64,000 nt of DNA from Oleomonas cavernae (GTDB taxonomy: Bacteria > Pseudomonadota > Alphaproteobacteria > Zavarziniales > Zavarziniaceae): contig NZ_QYUK01000008.1 of NCBI RefSeq assembly GCF_003590945.1, forward strand, positions 496,001 through 560,000. Direction: 5' to 3'. The notes below the pieces were generated by a model. That model was not told the origin of the DNA. It saw only the letters and a program-made list of their open reading frames with translations, and did no database searches. Position numbers and translations under genes: made by a program. How positions within the stretch are numbered: the first letter of the stretch is position 1; the number at the start of each line of letters is the position of its first letter. This document shows, piece by piece, positions 1 through 8,224 of the stretch.

Positions 1-57
1 GAGTCCGACCTGGGGCACCAATCACTTAGAGGGAAATCTGGAATAATCCCGATCGGG

Positions 58-116
58 CAAATCGCTCTCTTGCGCGATTTGTCCCCCACTCGCCCCCATT
101 TTCAAATGGGGCGAGT
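58..116. other. Two tandem stem-loops
   Basis: The first stem-loop (58-81) pairs CAAATCGC with GCGATTTG. The second (88-116) pairs ACTCGCCCC with GGGGCGAGT and extends through CATTT/AAATG with a bulge. Both lie downstream of the leftward aldolase gene. Neither is followed by a T-run on either strand, so they are not clear intrinsic terminators; they could cap the 3' end of the aldolase transcript. Nothing else is seen in positions 1-157. Confidence 0.5.
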
Positions 117-157
117 GAAGGCCTGCCGATCAATCACGCTCGGTGAGGGTGTTGCCT

Positions 158-928
158 TCAGGCCCCGCGCCAGCCCGGATCGACCTGGTCGAGCAGGCGC
201 AGCAGGGATGGCCACATGCGATGGCCGGCAGCCGGCGGGTTGAAGGCGCTGGTATATTGCCGGGCGGTGGATTTCACCACCTCCAGCGGCGGCTCGACGA
301 TCTTGCGGCCGCTGGCCAGCACATCCATCTGCACCCGCGCCGCCTGTTCCAGGTAGTACATGAAATAGAAGGCGGCCGGGATATTGGCGCCCACGGTCAG
401 CAGGCCGTGGTTGCGCAGCACCAGGGCGACGTTCTGTGCCAGGTCGCGGTGCAGGCGCGGCCCTTCGTCCAGGTTGAAGGCGATGCCCTCGTAATCGTGG
501 TAACCGATCCGGTCGTAGAATTCGATGGCGAACTGGTTGATCGGCATCAGGCCGTCGGCCAGGCAGGAAAGCGCCACCCCCGCCCTGGTATGGGTGTGGA
601 TCACGCAGTCGAGGTCCGGGCGGTCTTTCAGGATCGCGCTGTGGATCACGAAGCCCGCGGCATTGGCCGGGTTGGTGTCGCGGCCCAGGATGCGCCCCTC
701 GTAATCGATCTTGACCAGGGTTTCCGGCGTGATCTCGCGGAACATGAGGCCGAAGGGATTGATCAGGAAGGCATCCTCGCCCGGGATCCGCGCCGAGGCA
801 TGGGTGAAGATCAAGTCGTCCATGCCGAAATGGGACAGCAGCCGGTAGACCGCCGTCAGATTGAGGCGAACCTCCTGTTCGGTGTCGATCGCGATCTTTC
901 GGGACACCACGTCCTTGACGACATTCAT
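158..928 (-). CDS. Class II aldolase/adducin family protein
   Basis: This 256-residue protein has the class II aldolase fold. Members are zinc-dependent aldolases, epimerases or decarboxylases acting on sugar phosphates or hydroxy acids in the cytoplasm. The metal-binding histidines are visible as HTHTRAG (H111, H113) and LRNHGLLT (H174), and the family signature ITPETLVKID is near residue 70. The start is supported by a GGAGT ribosome site eight bases upstream. The gene is divergent from the DUF1028 gene across only 42 bp, so the two promoters must overlap. The substrate cannot be told from sequence; relatives often sit in catabolic clusters as decarboxylases or aldolases. Confidence 0.85.
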   Translation of the reverse strand: MNVVKDVVSRKIAIDTEQEVRLNLTAVYRLLSHFGMDDLIFTHASARIPGEDAFLINPFGLMFREITPETLVKIDYEGRILGRDTNPANAAGFVIHSAILKDRPDLDCVIHTHTRAGVALSCLADGLMPINQFAIEFYDRIGYHDYEGIAFNLDEGPRLHRDLAQNVALVLRNHGLLTVGANIPAAFYFMYYLEQAARVQMDVLASGRKIVEPPLEVVKSTARQYTSAFNPPAAGHRMWPSLLRLLDQVDPGWRGA

Positions 929-970
929 CAGGTTACTCCATTACTAGACGATGCTGCTCGAGGTCCGGCG

Positions 971-1615
971 ATGACGTTTTCCCTGCTCGCGCGCTGCGCT
1001 TCGACCGGACGGATGGGCATCGCGACCGCGACGTCGAGCCTGGCCGTCGGCGGCCGCGTGCCCTTTGCCCTGGCGCGCGCCGGCGCAGTCGCCACCCAGA
1101 ACCGCACCGATCCCATGATCGGCCCGGCCGCGCTCGCGGCCCTGACACAAGGCGCCGGCGCCCAGGCGGCGCTCGACCGGGCGGTGGCGGGAACCGCCTT
1201 CCCCGAATGGCGCCAGGTCGCGGTGATCGACGCCCAGGGCCGCATCGCGACCTATCATGGCGAGCGGTGCAGCGGCATCCATGCCGAGGCGCGCGGCGAA
1301 GGCGCCGTGGCGCTGGGCAATATCCTTGCCACACCAGCGGTGCCACAGGCCGTCATCGACGCCTTCATGGTGGCCGGCGGCAGCCTGGAGGAGCGGCTGG
1401 TCGCCGGGCTGATGGGCGGGCTTGCCGCGGGCGGCGAATTCAAGCCCCTGCGCTCCGCCGCCCTGCTGGTCGTGGATGCCGATCCCTTCCCTTATGCCAA
1501 CCTGCGCATCGATATGGCGGAGGCGCCGCTGGAGCGGCTGCGCGAACTGGTCCCGGCCTGGGCCGGCGAGGCCGAGAAATGCCGCAAATGGGCGCTCGAT
1601 CCCGACAACGCGTAA
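971..1615 (+). CDS. DUF1028 family protein (putative Ntn-hydrolase-like)
   Basis: This 214-residue protein begins MTFSLLARC, the typical DUF1028 N-terminus, and continues with GRMGIATATSSLAVGG and the conserved ATQNRTDP region. The family has an N-terminal-nucleophile-hydrolase-like fold and is often found beside amino acid, amide or peptide catabolic genes; its reaction is not established. The open frame extends far upstream to 143, but ATG 971 follows GAGG at good spacing and matches the family start, while the upstream part is antisense to the aldolase. It converges on the GntR gene with a 29-bp gap. Confidence 0.8.
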   Translation: MTFSLLARCASTGRMGIATATSSLAVGGRVPFALARAGAVATQNRTDPMIGPAALAALTQGAGAQAALDRAVAGTAFPEWRQVAVIDAQGRIATYHGERCSGIHAEARGEGAVALGNILATPAVPQAVIDAFMVAGGSLEERLVAGLMGGLAAGGEFKPLRSAALLVVDADPFPYANLRIDMAEAPLERLRELVPAWAGEAEKCRKWALDPDNA

Positions 1616-1644
1616 GGACCGCCGCCGGTCTGCGCCGCGTCGCA

Positions 1645-2357
1645 TCACGGCTTGCGCTTGGTTCGCCGCCGGCCGGCGGCAGCTTCCGCCGCCGCGTCCT
1701 CGTCGCTGGCTTTCAGCAGCATGGCATAGGCCCCGCGCAGGTGGTCGCGCATCGCCTTCTCGGCCCCGTCGGGATCGCGCTGGGCGATCGCCTCGGCGAT
1801 ATGGGCGTGATCGTCCACTGCCTTGCGCGTCTCGCTGGGCGAATAGGCCTTGAGGATATGGGGGCTGGCGAAAAGCTCGCGGTAATCGCTGATCAGCCGG
1901 TCCAGGCGCGGGGCATTGGCCGCGGCCGAAATGGTCAGGTGAAATTCGGTATTGAGGGTGGCGCGGGCCTCGACATCCGCCGGGTCGGTGTCGCGGCTGG
2001 CCTGGGCCAGGGCCTCGATGCGGGCGATCTGCTCGGCGCTGGCGCGCATCGCGGCCAGGCGGGCGGCGCAGCCTTCGATCATTTCGCGGATATAATAGAT
2101 GTCGACGAATTCCTGGCGCGGGTCGACCACCTCGATCCCCGCCCCCTTGGTGTTGCGGACCAGGCCGTCCTTGGTCAGGCGGGCGAACGCCTCGCGCACG
2201 GGGTGCGGCTGACGCCCAGGAGTTCGGCCACCGCCGCCTCGGTCAGGCGTTCGCCGGTCTTGAACTCGCCTTCGATGATGGCGCGGCGCAACCGTTCATA
2301 GGCCTGGGCCGAGTTGGTCTTGGCCGTCTGGATGCGCCAGGGATTTGCCGAAGTCAT
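1645..2357 (-). pseudogene. GntR/FCD transcriptional regulator, frameshifted
   Basis: The N-terminal winged-helix (AYERLRRAIIEGEFKTGERL, then VAELLGVSRTP) is read from ATG 2357. The continuation (VREAFARLTKDGL plus the FCD ligand domain, EFHLTISAAANAPRLDRL) is in another frame starting near 2199. Adding one C to the four-base C run at 2200-2203 (G on the top strand) restores VSRTPVREAF, the invariant GntR recognition helix. The product would be about 237 residues and bind a small acid through its FCD domain. Its ATG overlaps the HpaB-like stop by four bases, so it is the last gene of that operon and presumably its regulator. The missing base may be a sequencing error in a homopolymer rather than a true mutation. 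Confidence 0.85.
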
Positions 2358-3835
2358 GCTGCCTCGCCGTTGGGCGCGAGGCTCTCCAGCCGATCGAGGC
2401 CAGCGGCGACTCGCGCACGGGTGATGGACCGATCCCTATCATAAGTCGCAAACAGGGCGGCTTCCTGCGCGAAGATCGGCGTTTCGGCGAAAAGCTGGTA
2501 GGCCTGGGTCCGCCCGGCATAGCCGGACGCCGAGAGTTCGCGCGCCAGGTGCAGCACCCGCAGGCGATCGTCCGCGTCATGCTCGCCGGCGCGGAAATAT
2601 TTGCGCAGGTCGGCGCCGATCTCGGGGTTCATCAGCATGGCCCGGTCGGGCAGCATCACCGCCTGGCCGCCGGCAATCTCGCGCAGCAGGTGGACCATGT
2701 CGTTGTAACCCTGGGAACAGAAGATGCGCCCGGCATTCTGGATCGCCTGGTTGGGCATGACATAGCCCGAGACCGTGGTCTCGCACGCCGTCTCCGCCGC
2801 CAGCAGGAAGGACAGGATGGTCTGCTTGAAGACCATCAACTGGCTGATCTTGGAGCGGATCGGCGGCAGCTTGATGGTGCCCGACTGTTCGGCCACCAGC
2901 AGCGCCGTGCCCACCAGCAGGTCGGCCTTGGCCAGGCAGCGGGTCAGGTAGCCCTGGGCCGCCCAGCGGGCGAATTCGCTGCGCATCAGGGCCGCGAGCT
3001 CGGGCTGGCGGCTGAAGATCACGTTTTCCCAGGGCACCAGCACATTGTCGAAGACGATCAGCGTGTCGATCTCGTCGAACCCGGCCGACAGCGGATGCTC
3101 GAAACTGTCGGCCCGGCCGCCGCCGCCCGCATGGTGCGGCATGCGGCAAATGTGGCGGACACCGGGTGCGTTCAACGGCACGATGCACGAGACCGCATAG
3201 TCGCGGTTCTGCTCCACCCAGGCGCCCACGGTCGGCTTGATGAAGGCGACATGGGCATAGGGCGCGCCGGTCTCGAACTTAGCACCGGCGATGACGATGC
3301 CGGCATCGGTCTCGCGCACCACGCGCAGGTAGAGATCCGGGTCATCCTGCTCGAAAGGCTGTTTCGAGCGGTCGCCCTTGGGATCGGTATTGCCGCTGGT
3401 CATGAACAGGTTTTCGCGCTGCAGGCGGTTCAGCCAAGCCTCGCCATTGGCGCGGTAGCGCGGATCGAAACGGTCGAGCAGGTCGCCCCGGTCCTTGATC
3501 ACGAACAGCGGGGTCACCGTCTCGTCGCCGAAACGGTCCATGGTCGGGCAGACGCGGTCCAGCACGGTGGCGGTCATCTGCCGGCGCAGGATCAGGTCCT
3601 CACGGCTGGCCGGGATCTTGTAGAAGCGCGAGCCGCGCCCGCCCTGGGGCAGGGCGAAGGTCATGATCTCGCGCAGCGAGGGATCATTGTGCAGATCGTA
3701 GATTTGCGAGACCGCCTCGACCATGGGCGCGAAGGCGGGATGGCGCGTGACATCGTCGACCTTCTCGCCGCCGATCCAGACCTGTCGCCCATCGCCCAAG
3801 CTGCGGCGATACTCGGCCCGCGTCATGAGTCCCAT
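2354..3835 (-). CDS. HpaB-family FADH2-dependent monooxygenase
   Basis: This 493-residue protein matches the oxygenase component of 4-hydroxyphenylacetate 3-monooxygenase (HpaB, acyl-CoA-dehydrogenase-like fold). It starts MGLMTRAEYRRSL, has the PHHAGGGGR region, and contains FDEIDTLIVFDNVLVPWENV, which is diagnostic of the family. Such enzymes use reduced FAD from a separate reductase (HpaC) to hydroxylate aromatic or other substrates. No reductase gene is seen in the window. The frame is open to 4192, but that part is antisense or overlaps the next gene; ATG 3835 (or 3826) fits the family start. It precedes the GntR gene with an ATGA overlap, and a GCATACGGTATACAT motif sits just upstream. 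The true substrate is unknown. Confidence 0.85.
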   Translation of the reverse strand: MGLMTRAEYRRSLGDGRQVWIGGEKVDDVTRHPAFAPMVEAVSQIYDLHNDPSLREIMTFALPQGGRGSRFYKIPASREDLILRRQMTATVLDRVCPTMDRFGDETVTPLFVIKDRGDLLDRFDPRYRANGEAWLNRLQRENLFMTSGNTDPKGDRSKQPFEQDDPDLYLRVVRETDAGIVIAGAKFETGAPYAHVAFIKPTVGAWVEQNRDYAVSCIVPLNAPGVRHICRMPHHAGGGGRADSFEHPLSAGFDEIDTLIVFDNVLVPWENVIFSRQPELAALMRSEFARWAAQGYLTRCLAKADLLVGTALLVAEQSGTIKLPPIRSKISQLMVFKQTILSFLLAAETACETTVSGYVMPNQAIQNAGRIFCSQGYNDMVHLLREIAGGQAVMLPDRAMLMNPEIGADLRKYFRAGEHDADDRLRVLHLARELSASGYAGRTQAYQLFAETPIFAQEAALFATYDRDRSITRARVAAGLDRLESLAPNGEAA

Positions 3836-3851
3836 CGATACACCCCACACC

Positions 3852-3866
3852 GCATACGGTATACAT
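3852..3866. promoter_or_regulatory. Putative GntR operator upstream of hpaB-like gene
   Basis: GCATACGGTATACAT contains the perfect 9-bp palindrome ATAC-G-GTAT (3854-3862). It ends 17 bp before the HpaB-like start codon. The copy at 4868-4882 matches it at 13 of 15 positions. FCD-type GntR proteins typically bind short GTAYAC-containing palindromes, and a gntR gene ends this operon. The assignment is inferred. Confidence 0.5.
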
Positions 3867-3935
3867 CGTACCAGCAAACCAAGCCCTGTCCAGCGCCGAT
3901 GAGCCGCGCCGGGGGCGGCCCGTCGGCACCGGCGG

Positions 3936-4832
3936 TCACTTCCGGCTGATGATTTTGTAACCGTAGCTGTTTTTCTTGCCGTCGCCGGTGGTGCCGTTGA
4001 AGCGGTGGTTGGTGAACACCGTGTCCCACAGGCGGTCGGCCAGCACGCTGTCCGGCAGGGTCGTGAAGGGCTTGTAACGATGGTGTTCCTGGCCTTCCTC
4101 GATGAAGGGGGAATTCTCGATCGTGTTGTAGGAACAATGCAGGATGGTGCGCGGGAAGTCGGATTCGTTGGCGCCCGAGGCGTGCAGCGCATTGGCGTGG
4201 AAAAAGCAGACGTCGCCCGGCTCCAGTTCCACCGGCACGGTCGGCAACTGCTTCATGATCAGGTCCAGGCGCTCGGGGTCGCAGCCGTTCGCCTCACCGA
4301 TCGGCACATGGTTGACCCTGCCCAGCAGGTGCGAGCCCTTGACCAGTTTCACGCAGCCGTTCTGCTGGGTGATGCGGTCGACCGCGATCATGGCGGTCAG
4401 CATGTCGGGCCACAAGCAGCCCTCGTCGTACCAATAGGGATAGTCCTGGTGCCAGTCCCAGCGCCCGGCGGTGTGCGGCGCCTTCATGGAAAGCTTGGAG
4501 TGCCAGTGATAGCTGGGCTTGCCCAGCAGCGACTGCGCGCCGGCGATCAGGCGGGAGATGCGCGGTATCACGCCCACGTAGTCGTTCGAGAACTCGGTCC
4601 AGCCGATGACGTCCTGGGCATTGCCGCTGCTGTCGGCGACCGCGCGCAGGCGCCCGCCGACCGTGGGATCGGCCAAGCAGGCATCGCGCAGGGGACAGAT
4701 TTCCTCATTCGTGAACATGCCGGGGACGACCACGTAGCCGTCACGCTCGAACGCGGCGATCTCGCGCGGGCTCAGCGGCCGGGCGGTGGCGGGGACATGG
4801 TGAACGGCCTCACTCAAAGCAACCGACGACAT
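3936..4832 (-). CDS. Phytanoyl-CoA dioxygenase (PhyH) family protein
   Basis: This 298-residue protein belongs to the Fe(II)/2-oxoglutarate dioxygenases. The facial triad is visible as HQD (H128, D130) and a distal histidine in LHASGAN (H218), with a likely 2-oxoglutarate-binding Arg near residue 228. Family members hydroxylate phytanoyl-CoA, ectoine, phosphonates or quaternary amines; the substrate here is unknown. ATG 4832 was chosen because it follows GGAG and begins just before the conserved domain; the longer frame to 4985 reads through the promoter. It is divergent from the CocE gene and about 100 bp upstream of the HpaB-like gene, with a putative operator on each side. Confidence 0.82.
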   Translation of the reverse strand: MSSVALSEAVHHVPATARPLSPREIAAFERDGYVVVPGMFTNEEICPLRDACLADPTVGGRLRAVADSSGNAQDVIGWTEFSNDYVGVIPRISRLIAGAQSLLGKPSYHWHSKLSMKAPHTAGRWDWHQDYPYWYDEGCLWPDMLTAMIAVDRITQQNGCVKLVKGSHLLGRVNHVPIGEANGCDPERLDLIMKQLPTVPVELEPGDVCFFHANALHASGANESDFPRTILHCSYNTIENSPFIEEGQEHHRYKPFTTLPDSVLADRLWDTVFTNHRFNGTTGDGKKNSYGYKIISRK

Positions 4833-4867
4833 CGCCAATCTCCATTTTTCGAACGCAGCACGATTTT

Positions 4868-4882
4868 GCATACTGTACACAT
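4868..4882. promoter_or_regulatory. Putative GntR operator in the phyH/cocE divergent promoter
   Basis: GCATACTGTACACAT lies in the 137-bp space between the divergent PhyH-like and CocE genes. It matches GCATACGGTATACAT at 3852 at 13 of 15 positions. It could control both directions. Assignment to the adjacent GntR protein is inferred. Confidence 0.5.
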
Positions 4883-4969
4883 TCAATGGTGCCGTGCAAT
4901 ATGCTTGGCAGTGGCAGGCCAGTGTTTGCGTTGCCCAGTGTCCGCGTTGCGAGGTGTACGAGTTCCGAC

Positions 4970-6955
4970 ATGCAGCCGACTTCATCCCTCGATCACCCCC
5001 ATCCGCACGAACAGATCTGGATTCCGCTGCCCGACGGCGCCCGGCTGTGCGCGCGCCTGTGGCAGCCGGCCGGGGACGTGCGGGTGCCGGCGGTGATCGA
5101 GTGGATCCCCTATCGCTGCACCGATGCGACCGCGGTCGGCGATTCCATGATGCACGGCTATTTCGCGGCCGATGGCATCGCCTCCTTACGCATCGACATC
5201 CGCGGCAGCGGCAATTCGGACGGCGTGCTGACCGATGAATACCTGGCGAACGAACAGGACGACGCGGTGGCCGCCATCGCCTGGATCGCGGCCCAGCCCT
5301 GGTGCAATGGCGCGGTCGGCCTTATCGGCATCTCCTGGGGCGGTTTCGCCGCCTTGCAGATCGCCGCCCGCCGGCCGCCCGCGTTGAAGGCCATCGTCAC
5401 CGCCTGTTCGACCGACGACCGCTACCGCGACGACGTGCACTATATGGGCGGCTGCCTGCTGAACGACGGGATCTCCTGGGGCGCCGGCCTGTTCACCCAG
5501 ATCGCCCGCCCGCCCGATCCGGCCCAGGTCGGCGAGCGCTGGCGCGAGATGTGGCAGGAACGGCTGGAGGGAATCGCCCCGCCACTGGAATCCTGGCTGG
5601 CCCACCCTTCCCGCGACGCCTTCTGGCGCCACGGCTCGGTCTGCGAGGACTACGCCGCCATCCAGTGTCCGGTCTTCGCCGTGGGCGGCTGGACCGACGG
5701 CTATTCCGACGCGATCCTGCGCTTGATGACCCATCTCGACGTGCCGCGCCGGGGCCTGATCGGGCCCTGGACCCACGTCTATCCGAATTTCGGCATGCCC
5801 GGCCCCGCCATCGGCTTCCTCCAGGAATGCGTGGCCTGGTGGCGGCGCTGGCTGGTCGACCGCGAGGATCCGGCACCGGTGCGCGACGAGACCCTGCTGC
5901 AGGTCTGGATCGGCGAGAAGCTGGAGGCCGATGCCAAGTGCCTGCGCATCGACGGGCGGTGGGCCGCGCTCGATCGCTGGCCGATTGCCGGCGGGCAACA
6001 CCGACTTCATTTCGGCACCGGAACGCTTCAGGCCGATGCGTCCGATGCCGCGCCTGTATTGGTGGATTCGCCTCAGGACTGCGGCCTGGTCAGCGGCGAA
6101 TGGTGCCCGCTGGACGGCGGCGGCGAAGGCCCGGAATTCCAATCGGACCAGCGACCCGACGACGGCCGCAGCCTGTGCTTTGACACCGGCCCCCTGGATG
6201 CCCCATTCGATATCCTGGGCGCGCCCATCCTGACCCTGCGCCTGGCCATGACCACCCCGGCCACAACCCTGGCGGCGCGCCTGTGCGAGGTGACGCCCGA
6301 TGGCCGGTCGTCGCGCGTCACCTATGGGCTGCTGCGGCTGAAGGCGCCGTCGATCGATACCCCCTTCGACCTCGAATTCCCGCTCAAGGCCGTCGGCTAT
6401 CGCTTTGGCGCCGGCAACCGTATCCGTCTCGCGCTGTCCAACGCCTATTGGCCGCTGGCCTGGCCCGAAGCCGCGCATGCGCCCTGGCGCCTGTGGCCCG
6501 CCGAGAGTGCCCTCACCCTGCCCCTGCGGATGCCAGAGATCGAGCAAATGGCCCCTGTCTTCGGCCCGGCCGTTTCGGCGCCGCCCATCCCCTACGAGAC
6601 CGTGACGCCGGAACGCTCGCAGCGGCTGGTCACCCAGGACCTGGCCAGCGGAGAGACCACGCTGGCCGTGCTGTTCGACCGGCCGACGACGCGCCTGGGC
6701 GCCTTGCGCTTCGGCGGCCAGGGGGCCGAGCGCTACACGATCAAGGCCGATGATCCCGCCAGTGCGCAGACCGCGATCGAGCGGGAGGCCTGGTTCGAAC
6801 GGCCGGGCTGGAAGGTCACCATCCGCACCAGCACCCGCCTGCGTTATGCGGGTAACCTGCTGGAACTGACCAGTTCCCTGACCGCGCTCGAGGGCGACCA
6901 GCCCGTGTTTTCCCGTGAATGGAATCGCTGCTTTCCGCGAGATGTCGAGGCATGA
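4970..6955 (+). CDS. CocE/NonD family hydrolase (first copy)
   Basis: This 661-residue protein is of the X-Pro dipeptidyl-peptidase/cocaine-esterase class: an N-terminal alpha/beta-hydrolase domain followed by a C-terminal jelly-roll (about residues 330-560). The nucleophile is S122 in GISWGG; GGWTDGY and GPWTHVYP carry the likely acid and histidine. Members cleave esters or amides. No signal peptide is seen, so it probably acts in the cytoplasm on imported substrate. ATG 4970 starts the conserved part; the open frame runs back to 4886. It overlaps the Rieske gene by ATGA. A clear paralogue lies at 28982-30976, also next to a peptide-type ABC importer. Confidence 0.88.
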   Translation: MQPTSSLDHPHPHEQIWIPLPDGARLCARLWQPAGDVRVPAVIEWIPYRCTDATAVGDSMMHGYFAADGIASLRIDIRGSGNSDGVLTDEYLANEQDDAVAAIAWIAAQPWCNGAVGLIGISWGGFAALQIAARRPPALKAIVTACSTDDRYRDDVHYMGGCLLNDGISWGAGLFTQIARPPDPAQVGERWREMWQERLEGIAPPLESWLAHPSRDAFWRHGSVCEDYAAIQCPVFAVGGWTDGYSDAILRLMTHLDVPRRGLIGPWTHVYPNFGMPGPAIGFLQECVAWWRRWLVDREDPAPVRDETLLQVWIGEKLEADAKCLRIDGRWAALDRWPIAGGQHRLHFGTGTLQADASDAAPVLVDSPQDCGLVSGEWCPLDGGGEGPEFQSDQRPDDGRSLCFDTGPLDAPFDILGAPILTLRLAMTTPATTLAARLCEVTPDGRSSRVTYGLLRLKAPSIDTPFDLEFPLKAVGYRFGAGNRIRLALSNAYWPLAWPEAAHAPWRLWPAESALTLPLRMPEIEQMAPVFGPAVSAPPIPYETVTPERSQRLVTQDLASGETTLAVLFDRPTTRLGALRFGGQGAERYTIKADDPASAQTAIEREAWFERPGWKVTIRTSTRLRYAGNLLELTSSLTALEGDQPVFSREWNRCFPRDVEA

Positions 6956-8106
6956 TGAAACCCCAGTGGAGCGCCCCCGCCGATCCTTTCGATCCGGCCC
7001 ATTTCGCCGGCTTCCGCCGCCCGGTGCTGGAGGCCGACACCCTGCCGCCCTGGTGCTATACCTCGCCGCAATTCCATGGCCGCGAAGTCTCGGAGATCTT
7101 CGGCAAGGTCTGGAACTTCATCGGTCGCACCGACATGCTGGCCGAACCGGGCAGCTATTTCACCCTGGACCTGGTGGGCGTGCCCATCGCCGTGGTGCGC
7201 GGCAAGGATGGCGAGATCCGCGCCTTCGCCAATACCTGCCGCCACCGCGGCGCGCGGCTGCTGGACGGCGAAGGCAAGGCCAACGCCATCCGCTGTCCCT
7301 ATCACAGCTGGACCTACGACCTGACCGGGCGGCTGCGCGGCGCCGCGCAGATGGAGGATACGGTCGGCTTTGCCAAGGACGACTACGGCCTGGACAGTTT
7401 CCGCCTGGCGACCTGGGCCGGCTTCCTGTTCCTGACCTTCGACCCCGAAGCTGCACCACTGGAGGATTTCCTGGGCGACCTGCCCCAGCTCCTGGCGCCC
7501 TACGCGCTCGACGACATGCAGACGGTGCGGATCAAGAGCTGGGACGTCGCCTGCAACTGGAAGATCTATGTCGAGAACGCGATGGAGTCCTATCACGTGC
7601 CCACCGTGCACGCGAAGACGATCCAGTTGCAGAAGCGCGACGTCAACCCGCCGGTGTTCGGTACGGGCGAGTGGTGCGGCCTCTATACCCGCCACGAAGG
7701 CAGCCGGGCCCTGGAAGTGGGCGACACCGGCTTCCCCTATATCCCGAGCCTGAGCGGCCCCAGCGCCGAGGGCACCTACTACATCCTGATCTATCCCAGC
7801 ACCATGCTGGCGCTCACCTTCGACTGCATGTGGTGGCTGGAGATGTACCCCGCCGGGCCGGAGAAGATCCACCTGCGCGCCGGCTCGTGCTTCCCCAGAT
7901 CCACCGTCGCCCGCGAGGATTTCGAGGAAGTCGTGCAGCGCTACTACCGGCGCTGGGACCGCTCGATCCCGGAGGATAATGTAATCTCAGAAGTGCAGCA
8001 GCATGGGCTGTCCTCGCCCTTCGCGCGCACGGGCCGCTTCTCCAACCTCGAGCCGCTGGTCCATACCCTGGGCAACTGGGTGCTCGACCGGGTGGTGCGA
8101 TCATGA
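6952..8106 (+). CDS. Rieske ring-hydroxylating-type oxygenase alpha subunit, CntA/GbcA-like
   Basis: This 384-residue protein has an N-terminal Rieske [2Fe-2S] site (C96, H98, C115, H118, in CRHRGARL and CPYHSW) and a C-terminal mononuclear iron domain. The iron ligands are H215 and H220 in MESYHVPTVH. Preceding them is E212 in the bridging position, where classical aromatic dioxygenases have Asp. The E-x2-H-x4-H pattern matches carnitine monooxygenase CntA, so a quaternary-ammonium substrate is plausible. No reductase or ferredoxin partner is encoded in the window. ATG 6952 overlaps the hydrolase stop, implying translational coupling. Whether it demethylates or cleaves is not known. Confidence 0.85.
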   Translation: MMKPQWSAPADPFDPAHFAGFRRPVLEADTLPPWCYTSPQFHGREVSEIFGKVWNFIGRTDMLAEPGSYFTLDLVGVPIAVVRGKDGEIRAFANTCRHRGARLLDGEGKANAIRCPYHSWTYDLTGRLRGAAQMEDTVGFAKDDYGLDSFRLATWAGFLFLTFDPEAAPLEDFLGDLPQLLAPYALDDMQTVRIKSWDVACNWKIYVENAMESYHVPTVHAKTIQLQKRDVNPPVFGTGEWCGLYTRHEGSRALEVGDTGFPYIPSLSGPSAEGTYYILIYPSTMLALTFDCMWWLEMYPAGPEKIHLRAGSCFPRSTVAREDFEEVVQRYYRRWDRSIPEDNVISEVQQHGLSSPFARTGRFSNLEPLVHTLGNWVLDRVVRS

Positions 8107-8128
8107 GGGTGGGGGAGATGACCTGCGT

Positions 8129-8200
8129 GGTTCGACAGGCTCACCATGAGGAGAGCCTTTTTGCCACAAAGACTTTCCTCATCCTGAGCTTGTCGAAGGA
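8129..8200. repeat. Intergenic imperfect inverted repeat
   Basis: The left arm GGTTCGACAGGCTCACCATG (8129-8148) and the right arm region CCTCATCCTGAGCTTGTCGA (8177-8196) form a long imperfect hairpin between the Rieske and dehydrogenase genes. Sequences of this kind (TTCGACAGGCTCA...TGAGCTTGTCGAA) are common dispersed intergenic repeats in alphaproteobacterial genomes. It may stabilise or separate the transcript halves. Confidence 0.75.
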
Positions 8201-8224
8201 CGCACAACGAAAGGGCAACGCAGC

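Noticed and set aside
88-116. Intrinsic terminator
   Set aside because: The stem-loop is strong but no T-run follows on either strand, so it was listed only as a stem-loop.
143-970. N-terminal extension of the DUF1028 frame back to 143
   Set aside because: It is antisense to the class II aldolase; the family start is ATG 971 with its own ribosome site.
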